Positions 30,070-39,049 of a stretch of 44,329 bases of DNA are shown piece after piece. Source of the DNA: Lysobacterales bacterium (GTDB taxonomy: Bacteria > Pseudomonadota > Gammaproteobacteria > Xanthomonadales > Ahniellaceae). The first letter of the stretch is position 1. The number at the start of each line of letters is the position of its first letter. The stretch spans positions 1-44,329 of the forward strand of contig JAGOEZ010000004.1 of assembly GCA_017997455.1 (NCBI GenBank). The letters are read 5' to 3'. A program made the translations under genes and the position numbers. A model generated the notes under the pieces. It had not been told where the DNA came from. It did not search any database and saw only the letters and a list, made by a program, of their open reading frames with translations.

Positions 30070-30130
30070 GCGGATTTCCTCTAAACGGCTGCGGCGGACC
30101 GTTGCCGGCCCGCCATATCCGATCCTGCGT

Positions 30131-30166
30131 GCCGCCGGCGTCGCCGCCGGCGGCCGCGCCTCGCGG

Positions 30167-30170
<4 letters not shown>
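30131..30170 (-). terminator. Tandem GNRA-capped hairpins after tuf copy 2
   Basis: Two abutting perfect hairpins follow the tuf stop: GCCGCCGGCG/CGCCGGCGGC (30131-30154, 10 bp) and CGCGCC/GGCGCG (30155-30170, 6 bp). On the transcribed strand both are capped by GCGA. No T-tract follows, so they are more likely processing or stability elements between tuf and tRNA-Trp than true terminators. Confidence 0.5.
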
Positions 30171-31366
<1,196 letters not shown>

Positions 31367-31426
31367 GGACCCTTCGACGGTATCGTGTGGTTGGTTGTCG
31401 GACGCCGCGGCGGCGCCGGTTGCGGG

Positions 31427-31502
<76 letters not shown>

Positions 31503-31535
31503 GGTGAATCAGCGCCGGTCGCGGAAGCCATCCAA

Positions 31536-31609
31536 TGGAGCGGGAGACGGGAATCGAACCCGCACCATCAGCTTGGAAGGCTGAGGTTCTACCGTTGAAC
31601 TACTCCCGC
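31536..31609 (-). tRNA. glyT: tRNA-Gly (TCC anticodon)
   Basis: 74 nt with encoded CCA. Acceptor GCGGGAG pairs with CTCCCGC; the anticodon loop CTTCCAA gives TCC; the T-arm carries GGTTCGATTCC. It lies 33 bp upstream of tRNA-Thr, the same order as glyT-thrT-tufB in E. coli. Confidence 0.97.
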
Positions 31610-31774
31610 ACCGTGCGGAACGCTTCCGCGCTTCGAACCGGACTTCGGCTCCCTCGGTCGCTGCGCAGCGGTATCGAGGAACCCGGGCCCGGGTATGGCA
31701 TCTGCAACTGCCCGGCATCGGGACTTGCGGTCGGCCACGACCGCGGTCACCACGACGCCTGGACGCAATCAATC
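31610..31774 (-). other. Palindrome-rich spacer between tRNA-Tyr and tRNA-Gly
   Basis: 165 bp without a gene. It contains GCGGTCG-N4-CGACCGC (31727-31744), the perfect 14-bp palindrome ACCCGGGCCCGGGT (31681-31694), CGCTGCGCAGCG (31659-31670) and GCGGAA-N3-TTCCGC (31615-31629). A small structured RNA is possible but I recognise none; processing signals of the tRNA precursor are the simplest reading. Confidence 0.4.
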
Positions 31775-31860
31775 TGGTGGAGGGAGGTGGATTCGAACCA
31801 CCGAAGGCGTAAGCCAGCAGATTTACAGTCTGCCCCCGTTGGCCGCTTGGGTATCCCTCC
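31775..31860 (-). tRNA. tyrU: tRNA-Tyr (GTA anticodon)
   Basis: 86 nt with encoded CCA and a long variable arm, as expected for a class II tRNA. Acceptor GGAGGGA pairs with TCCCTCC; the anticodon loop CTGTAAA gives GTA; the T-arm carries GGTTCGAATCC. It is the promoter-proximal tRNA of the cluster. Confidence 0.97.
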
Positions 31861-31875
31861 TCAACGGAGCCGGCT

Positions 31876-31904
31876 ATTCTGGCGATAACTTTCCCTAGCG
31901 TCAA
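31876..31904 (-). promoter_or_regulatory. Stable-RNA-type promoter for the tRNA-Tyr-Gly-Thr-tuf cluster
   Basis: On the minus strand TTGACG (31899-31904; 5/6), a 17-bp spacer and CAGAAT (31876-31881; 4/6) stand 7 nt after the ychF stop. The stretch after the -10 is GC-rich (AGCCGGCTCC), the discriminator type that makes rRNA and tRNA promoters sensitive to ppGpp. The start would fall near 31870, about 10 nt before the tRNA-Tyr 5' end. Confidence 0.65.
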
Positions 31905-31910
31905 CGGGAC

Positions 31911-33002
31911 TTAGACGTTGAAGCGGAAGTGGAGGACATCCCCCTCCTGCACCAGGTACTCCTTGCCTTCCAGCCGCAGCCGGCCGGCGTCGCGGGCCCC
32001 GGCTTCGCCGCGGTATTTCACGAAGTCCTCATAGGACATGGTTTCGGCGCGGATGAAGCCGCGTTCGAAGTCCGTGTGGATGACTCCCGCCGCCTGCGGC
32101 GCCGTCGCCCCCGACTTGACCGTCCAGGCCCGCACTTCCTTCTCGCCGGCGGTGAAATAGGTCTGCAGCCCCAACAACTTGTAGGCGCCCCGGATCAGGC
32201 GGTTCAGGCCCGGCTCCGCCAGCCCCATGTCGGCCAGGAACGCGCCCTTGTCGGCCTCGTCGAGCTGCGCCAGCTCCTCTTCGATCGCCGCGCAGATCGG
32301 CACCACTTCGGCACCCTCGGCTCGGGCGCGCTCGCGCACCCGCTCCAGGTGGGGGTTGTCGTTGAAGCCGTCCTCGCGCACGTTGGCGACATACAGGACC
32401 GGCTTGAGCGTCAGGAGAAAAAGCTCGCGCAACAAGGACTTGTCGTCAACACTCAGGTCCAGGGACCGGGCGGGACGCCCCTCGTTCAGCTGCGCCCTGA
32501 CCCGGACCAGCACGTCGCGCCGGGCAGCGGCGTCCTTGTCGCCGGCCTTGGCCGCCCTCTCGTAGCGATTCAGGGCCTTCTCGACCGTTTCCAGGTCCGC
32601 AAGGGCCAGCTCCGTGTCGATGGTCTCGATGTCGGATATCGGGTCGATACGGCCGGATACGTGCACGATATCGGCATGTTCGAAGCATCTGACGACGTGT
32701 GTTATTGCGTCGACCTCGCGGATATGGGCCAGGAACTTGTTGCCCAGGCCCTCGCCCTTGGCCGCCCCGGCCACCAGTCCCGCGATGTCCACGAACTCGA
32801 TGGTGGTCGGCAGGATCCGCTGCGGCTTGACGATCGCCGCGAGCGCATCGAGGCGCGGATCCGGCACCCCGACCACGCCCACGTTGGGGTCGATGGTGCA
32901 GAACGGGAAGTTGGCGGCCGGTATCCCGGCCTTGGTCAAGGCATTGAATAGCGTGGATTTGCCCACGTTGGGCAGGCCCACGATGCCGCATTTGATGCCC
33001 AT
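31911..33002 (-). CDS. ychF: Redox-regulated ATPase YchF (Obg-like, OLA1 family)
   Basis: 363 aa, the family's usual length. The P-loop is GLPNVGKST near the N-terminus; G3 lies at DIAGLV. The G4 motif is NVRE ([11 protein letters not shown]) instead of NKxD, the known reason YchF prefers ATP to GTP. The C-terminal TGS domain ends [14 protein letters not shown]. YchF associates with ribosomes and dampens oxidative-stress responses in E. coli. It follows pth by 71 bp, a widely conserved pair. Confidence 0.98.
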   Translation of the reverse strand: MGIKCGIVGLPNVGKSTLFNALTKAGIPAANFPFCTIDPNVGVVGVPDPRLDALAAIVKPQRILPTTIEFVDIAGLVAGAAKGEGLGNKFLAHIREVDAITHVVRCFEHADIVHVSGRIDPISDIETIDTELALADLETVEKALNRYERAAKAGDKDAAARRDVLVRVRAQLNEGRPARSLDLSVDDKSLLRELFLLTLKPVLYVANVREDGFNDNPHLERVRERARAEGAEVVPICAAIEEELAQLDEADKGAFLADMGLAEPGLNRLIRGAYKLLGLQTYFTAGEKEVRAWTVKSGATAPQAAGVIHTDFERGFIRAETMSYEDFVKYRGEAGARDAGRLRLEGKEYLVQEGDVLHFRFNV

Positions 33003-33073
33003 GGAAGGTCCAATGTCCGGAATCGGGATTCGGCAACGGTCCAGGTGCTGGCACCTGCCCCGCTCCCGGATCG

Positions 33074-33667
33074 CTACTCGCCTGCCCGCTCGGGGCTGGT
33101 ATGCAGCTGTTGCATCGCGCCGTTCAGATCGCCGGCCAATACCCTCGGCATCACGGCCAAGGCTTCGATCACGGCACCCCGGATCGCTGCATCGTCCGCC
33201 TTGCCCGGTCGGCCCAGCACCCAGGGCGTGACCCGGTCCCTGTGGCCCGGATGTCCGATCCCCAGGCGCAAACGGTGGAACTTGCCGTGACCCAGTTGCT
33301 CGATGATGTCGCGCAGGCCGTTCTGGCCACCGTGCCCGCCGTCGAACTTGAGCCGGGCCGTGCCGGGCGGCAGGTCCAGGTCATCGTGCGCCACCAGCAT
33401 CTGGTCGGGCTCGATCTTGTAGTACGACAGCGCGCCCATGACCGCCAGGCCACTGCGGTTCATGTAGGTCGTGGGGCGCAGCAACCAGAGGATCTCGCCA
33501 GCCACGCGCGCCTTGGCCACCTCGGCGTGCAGCTTGCGGTCCAGCGCAAAAGGCACGCCCAGGTCGGCGGCCAAGGCATCGACGAACCAGAACCCGGCAT
33601 TGTGCCGGGTTCCAGCATGCTCGGGACCGGGATTGCCCAGCCCGACGACGAGGCGTAGCGCGGCCAT
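33074..33667 (-). CDS. pth: Peptidyl-tRNA hydrolase
   Basis: 197 aa (E. coli 194). Catalytic residues are visible: H22 in TRHNAGF, D95/D96 in [12 protein letters not shown]70 in TTYMNRSG and N117 in [11 protein letters not shown]. The enzyme cleaves the ester bond of peptidyl-tRNAs that drop off ribosomes, recycling tRNA. It is placed between rplY (78 bp) and ychF (71 bp). Confidence 0.99.
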   Translation of the reverse strand: MAALRLVVGLGNPGPEHAGTRHNAGFWFVDALAADLGVPFALDRKLHAEVAKARVAGEILWLLRPTTYMNRSGLAVMGALSYYKIEPDQMLVAHDDLDLPPGTARLKFDGGHGGQNGLRDIIEQLGHGKFHRLRLGIGHPGHRDRVTPWVLGRPGKADDAAIRGAVIEALAVMPRVLAGDLNGAMQQLHTSPERAGE

Positions 33668-33698
33668 GCGGGCCAGGCGCCACTGCCGGCGTCCCCGT

Positions 33699-33721
33699 GG
33701 CCGCGACCTGTGGTCGCGGCC
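33699..33721 (-). other. 10-bp hairpin between rplY and pth
   Basis: GGCCGCGACC (33699-33708) and GGTCGCGGCC (33712-33721) form a perfect 10-bp stem with a 3-nt loop. There is no T-run on either strand, so an mRNA-stability role is more likely than termination. The rest of the 78-bp gap holds nothing I recognise. Confidence 0.5.
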
Positions 33722-33745
33722 CGCGGTCGCGCCTGCAGCCGGCGA

Positions 33746-34465
33746 TTACTTCTTCTTCTCGTCCTTGGCCGGTGCAGCAGTCTTGGCCGGCGCGGCTGCC
33801 TTGGCTGGCGCACCCGCGGCAGCGGCCGGGGCCGCGGCACCCGCCACCGCCTCGGCGTCGGCGGCCGGCGCTTCCTCGACCTCTTCCTTGATCTCCTTGG
33901 CGATCGCAACCGCCACGTCGTGCTCCTTGCCGAGCTTGAGTTCGGGGATCGTCACGCCCGCGGGCAGAACCAGGTCCGACAGGTGGACGATGCCGCCGAC
34001 CTCGAGGTTCCCGAGATCGACCTCGAGGAACTCCGGCAGGTCCCTGGGCAGGCACGAGATCTCGACGTCATTGAGCTCGTGGGTGACGACCACGCCCGAG
34101 GTCTTGCCGGCGGCCGACTTCTCCTGGTTGAGGAAGTGCAGCGGCACGCGGATGCGGATCGCCTCGTTCTCGCTCACGCGCTGGAAGTCGATGTGCAGCA
34201 GCTGCGGCTTGAACGGATGGCGCTGCAGGTCACGCAACAGCACCTTCTGGGTCGTGCCGTCGAGGTTGAGGTCGAGGATCGCCGAATAGAACCACTCGTG
34301 GTGCGAGGCCAGGTAGGTGGCGTTGTGCTCGAGCTCGATGCTCACCGGGTCCTGCTTCGCGCCATAGACGATCGCCGGCATCTTGCCGGAACGACGCAGG
34401 CGGCGGCTCGCACCTTTGCCTTCGTCCTTCCGCAGGGCGGCGGGAATTTCGTGACGGGTTGCCAT
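33746..34465 (-). CDS. rplY: 50S ribosomal protein L25, long (Ctc/TL5) form
   Basis: 239 aa, much longer than the 94-aa enterobacterial L25. It has the N-terminal 5S-rRNA-binding domain (KGASRRLRRSGKMPAIVYG) plus a C-terminal TL5-like beta domain (EVDLGNLEVGGIVHLSDLVL). A low-complexity Ala/Pro/Lys tail from about residue 205 ends KDEKKK. The long form is usual in xanthomonads and pseudomonads. It lies between prs and pth, the standard order. Confidence 0.97.
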   Translation of the reverse strand: MATRHEIPAALRKDEGKGASRRLRRSGKMPAIVYGAKQDPVSIELEHNATYLASHHEWFYSAILDLNLDGTTQKVLLRDLQRHPFKPQLLHIDFQRVSENEAIRIRVPLHFLNQEKSAAGKTSGVVVTHELNDVEISCLPRDLPEFLEVDLGNLEVGGIVHLSDLVLPAGVTIPELKLGKEHDVAVAIAKEIKEEVEEAPAADAEAVAGAAAPAAAAGAPAKAAAPAKTAAPAKDEKKK

Positions 34466-34549
34466 GTTCGTTTGCCTTCTTGCTCCAATGGCCGCCTCGC
34501 GGCGGATACGGCGTCCCCGCGACCAGGGGCGCCTCGTGTTCCCGGGAAC

Positions 34550-34608
34550 CGGGAATGGGGAATCGGGGACGTCCGGCCATGCCGACGATCCCCGCTTCCC
34601 GATTCCCG
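34550..34608 (-). repeat. REP-like imperfect inverted repeat between prs and rplY
   Basis: The arm at 34550-34569 (CGGGAATGGGGAATCGGGGA) and the reverse complement of 34589-34608 match at 18 of 20 positions, with a 19-nt loop. The arms are built of GGGAATCGGG-type units. A related shorter element (GGAATCGGGATTCGG, about 33019-33033) lies between pth and ychF. Units of this type are common intergenic repeats in xanthomonad genomes as I recall. It may end or stabilise the prs transcript. Confidence 0.55.
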
Positions 34609-34622
34609 CTCACCGCATGCCT

Positions 34623-35579
34623 CTAGTCCACGTACAGCGAACTCACCGATTCGCCGAAGGCGATGCGGCGCATCGTCTCGGCCAGCAGTTCCGCCACGCT
34701 GAGCTGGCGGATCCTGCTGCATCCCCGCGCCGCATCCGTCAGCGGGATGGTGTCGGTCACCACCAGTTCGTCGAGCTGCGAGCCGTTGAGGTTCTGGATC
34801 GCCGGTCCCGACAGCACCGGATGCGTGCAATACGCCACCACCCGCCTGGCGCCATGGTTCTTCAGCGCGGCCGCCGCGGCGCACAAGGTGCCGGCGGTGT
34901 CCACGATGTCGTCCACCAGCACGCAGACCTTGCCTTCCACGTCGCCGATGATGTTCATCACGGTGGCTTCGTTGGGGCGCGGCCGGCGCTTGTCGATGAT
35001 CGCCAGTTCCGCGTCATCGAGGCGCTTGGCGATCGCCCGCGCCCGCACCACGCCGCCCACGTCGGGCGAAACCACCAGCAGCCTGCTCGTCCCCTGGTAG
35101 CGCCAGATGTCGGCCAAAAGCACCGGCGACGAGTAGACGTTGTCGAGCGGGATGTCGAAGAAGCCCTGGATCTGGTCCGCGTGCAGGTCGACCGTCAACA
35201 CCCGGTCGGTGCCCACCGCGCCGATCATCTTCGCCGCCACCTTGGCCGTGATCGCCACCCGCGCCGAGCGCGGCCGCCGGTCCTGGCGCGCGTAGCCGAA
35301 GTACGGGATCACCGCCGTCACGCTGGCCGCCGATGCGCGCTTGAGCGCGTCGATCAGCACCAGCAACTCCATGAAATTGTCGGCAGTCGGGGCGCAGGTC
35401 GGCTGCACCACGAAGACCTCCTGCCGCCGCACGTTCTCCTCGATCTCGACCTGCACCTCGCCATCGCTGAAGCGGCCGATGACGGCCTTGCCCAGCGGCA
35501 CGCCGAGTTCGCGGCAAATCGTCTGCGCCAGCGGCCGGTTGGCGTTGCCCGCGAAAACGAGGATGCCTTCGGTATTCAA
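34623..35579 (-). CDS. prs: Ribose-phosphate pyrophosphokinase (PRPP synthetase)
   Basis: 318 aa from a TTG start at 35579 (then [20 protein letters not shown]); no in-frame ATG or GTG is better placed. Motifs: [13 protein letters not shown], the catalytic flexible loop [26 protein letters not shown], and the PRPP-binding loop [13 protein letters not shown]. It converts ribose 5-phosphate and ATP to PRPP for nucleotide, histidine and tryptophan synthesis. It follows tRNA-Gln by 57 bp. Confidence 0.97.
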   Translation of the reverse strand: MNTEGILVFAGNANRPLAQTICRELGVPLGKAVIGRFSDGEVQVEIEENVRRQEVFVVQPTCAPTADNFMELLVLIDALKRASAASVTAVIPYFGYARQDRRPRSARVAITAKVAAKMIGAVGTDRVLTVDLHADQIQGFFDIPLDNVYSSPVLLADIWRYQGTSRLLVVSPDVGGVVRARAIAKRLDDAELAIIDKRRPRPNEATVMNIIGDVEGKVCVLVDDIVDTAGTLCAAAAALKNHGARRVVAYCTHPVLSGPAIQNLNGSQLDELVVTDTIPLTDAARGCSRIRQLSVAELLAETMRRIAFGESVSSLYVD

Positions 35580-35636
35580 GCGCCATGCCCCGAGTCGAGC
35601 CGCAAACCGCCGCCATTGCGCCCGGGAACGCGCGAG

Positions 35637-35713
35637 TGGCTGGGGCGGCAGGATTCGAACCTGCGAATGCGGGAATCAAAATCCCGTGCCTTAACCAGCT
35701 TGGCGACGCCCCA
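35637..35713 (-). tRNA. tRNA-Gln (TTG anticodon)
   Basis: 77 nt with encoded CCA. Acceptor TGGGGCG pairs with CGCCCCA; the anticodon stem CGGGA/TCCCG encloses TTTTGAT, giving TTG; the T-arm carries GGTTCGAATCC. It is embedded between ispE (17 bp) and prs (57 bp), so it is probably cut from an ispE-prs transcript. Confidence 0.97.
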
Positions 35714-35730
35714 GCGGATGGAACCGGACC

Positions 35731-36597
35731 TCAACCGCCCCGCTGCCATGCGGCCTCACGCTCCGCCAGCGGCGACAACTGCAAACCCTGCGCGACCAGC
35801 GCCCGCCACGGCGCCGGCACCGCGCGCGCCACGTCCAGCGCCTGCTCGCGTCCGGCAAAGGACGCGTAGACGCAACCGCCGCTGCCGGTCAGTCGCGCCG
35901 GGGCGCGTGCGCCCAGCCAGTCCATCGCGCGCCCGACCCCTTCGTGGCGCGCCCTCACGACCGGTTCGAGATCGTTCCGGGTCAGCTCGCCAGCGACAAA
36001 GCAGGCAATTGTGGTCCCTGGGGAATTCCTTGTCAATTCCGGGGCTTGGAATATCGGCCCGGTCGCCACCGCGATGCCGGTGTCGATGATGGTGTACCAG
36101 CGTGGGGGCAGGTCGATCGGCTGCAGGACCTCGCCGATCCCCTCGGCCCATGCGGATCGTCCCAGCACGAACAGCGGCACGTCCGCGCCCAGTTCCAGTC
36201 CGATCTCGGCCAGGCGCTCCCGCGCCAGCCCCAGCCGCCACAGCCGGTTCAGCCCCACCAGTACCGCGGCAGCGTCCGAACTGCCCCCGCCGAGCCCGCC
36301 GCCCATCGGGATCCGCTTGACCAGCGCGATGTCGGCACCGCGCTGGCTGCCGGCGCGCGCCTGCAGCAGGCGCGCCGCGCGCACCGCGAGGTCGTCGTCG
36401 TCGGCCACCCCGGGCGCGCCGGCGTGGCGCTGGACCTGCGCATCGGCGCGCACGCGCAGGCGCACGGTGTCGCTGAGGTCGATCAGCTGGAACACCGTCT
36501 GCAACAAGTGGTAACCGTCCGCGCGCCGCCCGACGACATGCAGGAACAGGTTCAACTTGGCCGGCGCCGGCCATTCGCTCCAGTCCTCAATCGGCAC
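35731..36597 (-). CDS. ispE: 4-(cytidine 5'-diphospho)-2-C-methyl-D-erythritol kinase
   Basis: 288 aa (E. coli 283) from the GTG at 36597 (then PIEDWSEWPAPAKLNLFLHV), with GGAG 8 nt upstream. GHMP-kinase motifs: PAPAKLNL with the conserved lysine, the ATP loop PMGGGLGGGSSDAAA, the GADVP aspartate, and LTGSGGCVYASF. It phosphorylates CDP-ME in the MEP isoprenoid pathway. It overlaps lolB by 11 bp. A longer in-frame ORF upstream is spurious. Confidence 0.97.
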   Translation of the reverse strand: MPIEDWSEWPAPAKLNLFLHVVGRRADGYHLLQTVFQLIDLSDTVRLRVRADAQVQRHAGAPGVADDDDLAVRAARLLQARAGSQRGADIALVKRIPMGGGLGGGSSDAAAVLVGLNRLWRLGLARERLAEIGLELGADVPLFVLGRSAWAEGIGEVLQPIDLPPRWYTIIDTGIAVATGPIFQAPELTRNSPGTTIACFVAGELTRNDLEPVVRARHEGVGRAMDWLGARAPARLTGSGGCVYASFAGREQALDVARAVPAPWRALVAQGLQLSPLAEREAAWQRGG

Positions 36598-37210
36598 CTT
36601 GCAGACTCCAGTCCGCGATCGCCAGTCGCACTTCCCACGGGGCGCGCCGCGCAATGATCCGCTGCGGCATCGGCGGCCGGCCGTCGACGGCGGGCGACCA
36701 TTCGCGGAATTCGACCGCCCAACCGTCCTCCTCCAGCAGCCGCGGCAGGCCGTCGCGCAACGGGCCCAGCCGCGCAGTGCCCGGGTCCAGCGCGAGTCCG
36801 CGGACCCACGACCGGGCGTGCGCGACCGGCAGGTGCCAGCCGGTCTCGCGCGCGAGCAGTTCGCCGGGATCGACTCCGCGCAGGGGTTGCGGCGCGATGC
36901 CGCGCAGTTCGCATTGCACGGCGTCGCCGGCCAGTACCCAGGTCGTGGCCGAAACCGGCGCGCGCAGCGAAATTTCGTAGGTACCGCCATCCTCGCGCCA
37001 GCGGATCCGGCCGCTGCCGCCTTCCTTGCCGTCGCGCACGGCAACCCGGCCCTCGAAGGACCACGCCGGCCAGGCCTGCATCGATTCGGCCCGCGCCTGC
37101 AGGAATGCAGCGCTCTCGGGCTCCACCCGCGGCGGGCGGACGGCGCAAGCACCTAGCGCCAGCGCCAGCAATCCCGCCGCCAGGCGCGGGACGCGCCCCG
37201 CCCAGCTCAC
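36587..37210 (-). CDS. lolB: Outer-membrane lipoprotein receptor LolB
   Basis: 207 aa (E. coli 207). A signal peptide ends in the lipobox LALGAC with Cys22. The rest fits the LolB fold: WSFEGRVAVRDGKEGGSGRI near residue 50 and TGWHLPVAHARSWVRGLA in the middle. LolB accepts lipoproteins from LolA and inserts them in the outer membrane. GTG start at 37210, overlapping the upstream TPR gene stop as GTGA. The lolB-ispE pair is conserved in gammaproteobacteria. Confidence 0.94.
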   Translation of the reverse strand: MSWAGRVPRLAAGLLALALGACAVRPPRVEPESAAFLQARAESMQAWPAWSFEGRVAVRDGKEGGSGRIRWREDGGTYEISLRAPVSATTWVLAGDAVQCELRGIAPQPLRGVDPGELLARETGWHLPVAHARSWVRGLALDPGTARLGPLRDGLPRLLEEDGWAVEFREWSPAVDGRPPMPQRIIARRAPWEVRLAIADWSLQGAD

Positions 37211-38937
37211 CGGTCGAGTCGCATGACGGTGGCGCGCAGGGTCGGGTTGTCAGCGTCCCTGGCCTTGCCCTCGTCCCAGATCCGGCGCGCCTCGTCGCGG
37301 CGTCCCAGCGACCACAGCACTTCGCCCAGGTGCGCGGCGATCTCCGCGTCCGGCTGCATTTCGAAGGCCTTGCGCAACTGGATCTCGGCCTTGGCGGCCT
37401 CGCCACGCCGGAACAGGACCCAGCCCAGGCTGTCGATGATCGCCGGCTCGTCGGGCTTGAGCGCCAACGCCTTCTCGATCAGGACCTGCGCCTCTTCGAG
37501 GCGCTGGGTGCGGTCGGCCAGGGTGTAGCCCAGCGCGTTGAGCGCATCCGGATCATCGGGATTGAGCGCGACCATGCGCTGCAGGTCGCGCAGCGCCTCC
37601 TCGACGCGGTCCATGCGCTCGTACACCAGGGCGCGGGCGTAAAGCAGGCGCTGGTCGTCGGGCAGGACCTCCAGCCCGCGCCGCAGCACGTCCACTGCGT
37701 CCTCCTGGCGTCCGCGCTTGGACGCCAGTTCGGCTTCCAGGAGGTAGGTGTCGACCAGCTGCGCGTCGTCCTCGATGCCCTCGGCGCGCAGCGCGCGGAT
37801 CCGATCGCGCGCGCCGGCGGTGTCGCCCTTGTCATCGAGCAGCACGGCGATGCGCAACTGCGAGTCGATGTACTGGTCGCCGCGCGGTACCTTGCCGTAC
37901 CAGTCGATCGCCTCGCCCTTCGCGCCGATGAGCTCGGCCATCTGTCCGAGCAGTTCGATCCGCGCATCCGGCGCCGGCAGCGGCAGCGCAACGAGCGCCT
38001 GGTACGCCTCGCGCATGAGGGCCTTGTCGCCGGTACGGGCCGCGTAGGCCGCGCGCGCGCCGAGCAATTCGTCGTCGGGCTTGCCCTCGGCCAGCACCCG
38101 CGCCGCCGCCGCGGTATCGCCGCCGTCGTCGAGCAGCGCGGCGTAGGTGAGGCGGATTTCGCGGCTGTCCGGATCCAGCGCGAGCGCCTGGCGCGCATCG
38201 GAACGGGCGCCGGCCTTGTCCTCGGCCCGCAGTCGCGCATGGCTGCGTCCGAACCAGGCCCGCGCATCGTCGGGCTCGCGCGCCACCGCGAGCTCGGCCG
38301 CCCGCAGCGCCAGGGCCCTGTCGCCCAGTTGCTCCGACACCTGGCCCAGCAGCAGCAGGGTGGCGGTCCCGCCGCCCAGCACGGGTCGCGCCAGCAGGTC
38401 CGCGACCACCTGCGCCGCACCCTTGCGGTCCGGCGCCGCGACCAGCGCCTGCGCCGCGTGGCGGCGGCCCGCCTTGCCCTGGTCGAGCAAGCTGGCCAAC
38501 AGCTCGGCCGCTGGCCCGGTTTCGCCCTTGCCCAGCGCCAGCGCGGCGTCGGCCTGGACCAGCCCGGCGGCCTTGGGGTCGAGCGCGCGCCAGCGCGCGA
38601 TCGTGTCCGCCGCGACGACCCACTGCTGCGCGGACAGCGCGACCTTGGTGGCGTGTTCGGCGATGCCGGGGTCCTGGCTCAGCTCCGCGGCGCGCGCGTA
38701 GTGGCGTGCGGCCGAGTCGGATCGTCCGTCCTGCCAGGCGAATTCGCCGGCCATCAGCGCGGCCATCACGTCCTTGTCCGGCTCTGCACCGGTGGCGGCG
38801 GCGGCAGCCGCCGGCGCGGTCTCCGACGGGGTCGTGGACCCGGCGGCGGCCTCGGGGCGGGCGGCCGTGCTGGCACATCCCTGGGCGCCGAGCGCGGTCA
38901 GCAGCAAGAGGCAGGCAAGGCGGGCGGAAATCACCAC
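37207..38937 (-). CDS. Tetratricopeptide-repeat lipoprotein, unknown role
   Basis: 576 aa from the GTG at 38937 (VISARLACLLLLTALGAQGC), with GGAG 8 nt upstream; a longer frame to 39018 lacks a signal. The lipobox-like AQGC at Cys21 suggests an outer-membrane lipoprotein. After a Ser/Thr/Ala-rich linker the body is TPR-like helical pairs, clearest near the C-terminus (NPDDPDALNALGYTLADRTQ, DEPAIIDSLGWVLFRRGEAA). Similar proteins precede lolB in many gammaproteobacteria. A role in envelope assembly is only a guess from context. Confidence 0.85.
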   Translation of the reverse strand: MVISARLACLLLLTALGAQGCASTAARPEAAAGSTTPSETAPAAAAAATGAEPDKDVMAALMAGEFAWQDGRSDSAARHYARAAELSQDPGIAEHATKVALSAQQWVVAADTIARWRALDPKAAGLVQADAALALGKGETGPAAELLASLLDQGKAGRRHAAQALVAAPDRKGAAQVVADLLARPVLGGGTATLLLLGQVSEQLGDRALALRAAELAVAREPDDARAWFGRSHARLRAEDKAGARSDARQALALDPDSREIRLTYAALLDDGGDTAAAARVLAEGKPDDELLGARAAYAARTGDKALMREAYQALVALPLPAPDARIELLGQMAELIGAKGEAIDWYGKVPRGDQYIDSQLRIAVLLDDKGDTAGARDRIRALRAEGIEDDAQLVDTYLLEAELASKRGRQEDAVDVLRRGLEVLPDDQRLLYARALVYERMDRVEEALRDLQRMVALNPDDPDALNALGYTLADRTQRLEEAQVLIEKALALKPDEPAIIDSLGWVLFRRGEAAKAEIQLRKAFEMQPDAEIAAHLGEVLWSLGRRDEARRIWDEGKARDADNPTLRATVMRLDR

Positions 38938-38995
38938 GTAACGGACTCCGGAGGCGGGACATGCGCACAATAGCGCTCGCGCAGGCCGACTTTCC

Positions 38996-39024
38996 TTGAT
39001 CCGCAGCCACCGCGCCACGACAAT
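38996..39024 (+). promoter_or_regulatory. Candidate promoter for hemA-prfA
   Basis: TTGATC (38996-39001; 4/6) and GACAAT (39019-39024; 4/6) with a 17-bp spacer lie 26 bp before the hemA ATG in the divergent gap. The remaining gap (38938-38995) must hold the opposite promoter for the TPR lipoprotein gene; only a weak TATTGT is visible there. Confidence 0.4.
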
Positions 39025-39049
39025 TTAAGCCCACTCCCGTGTGCGCGCC

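Noticed and set aside
31535-31904. Frames of 64-131 codons over the tRNA cluster
   Set aside because: They translate tRNA genes and their spacers; typical spurious ORFs.
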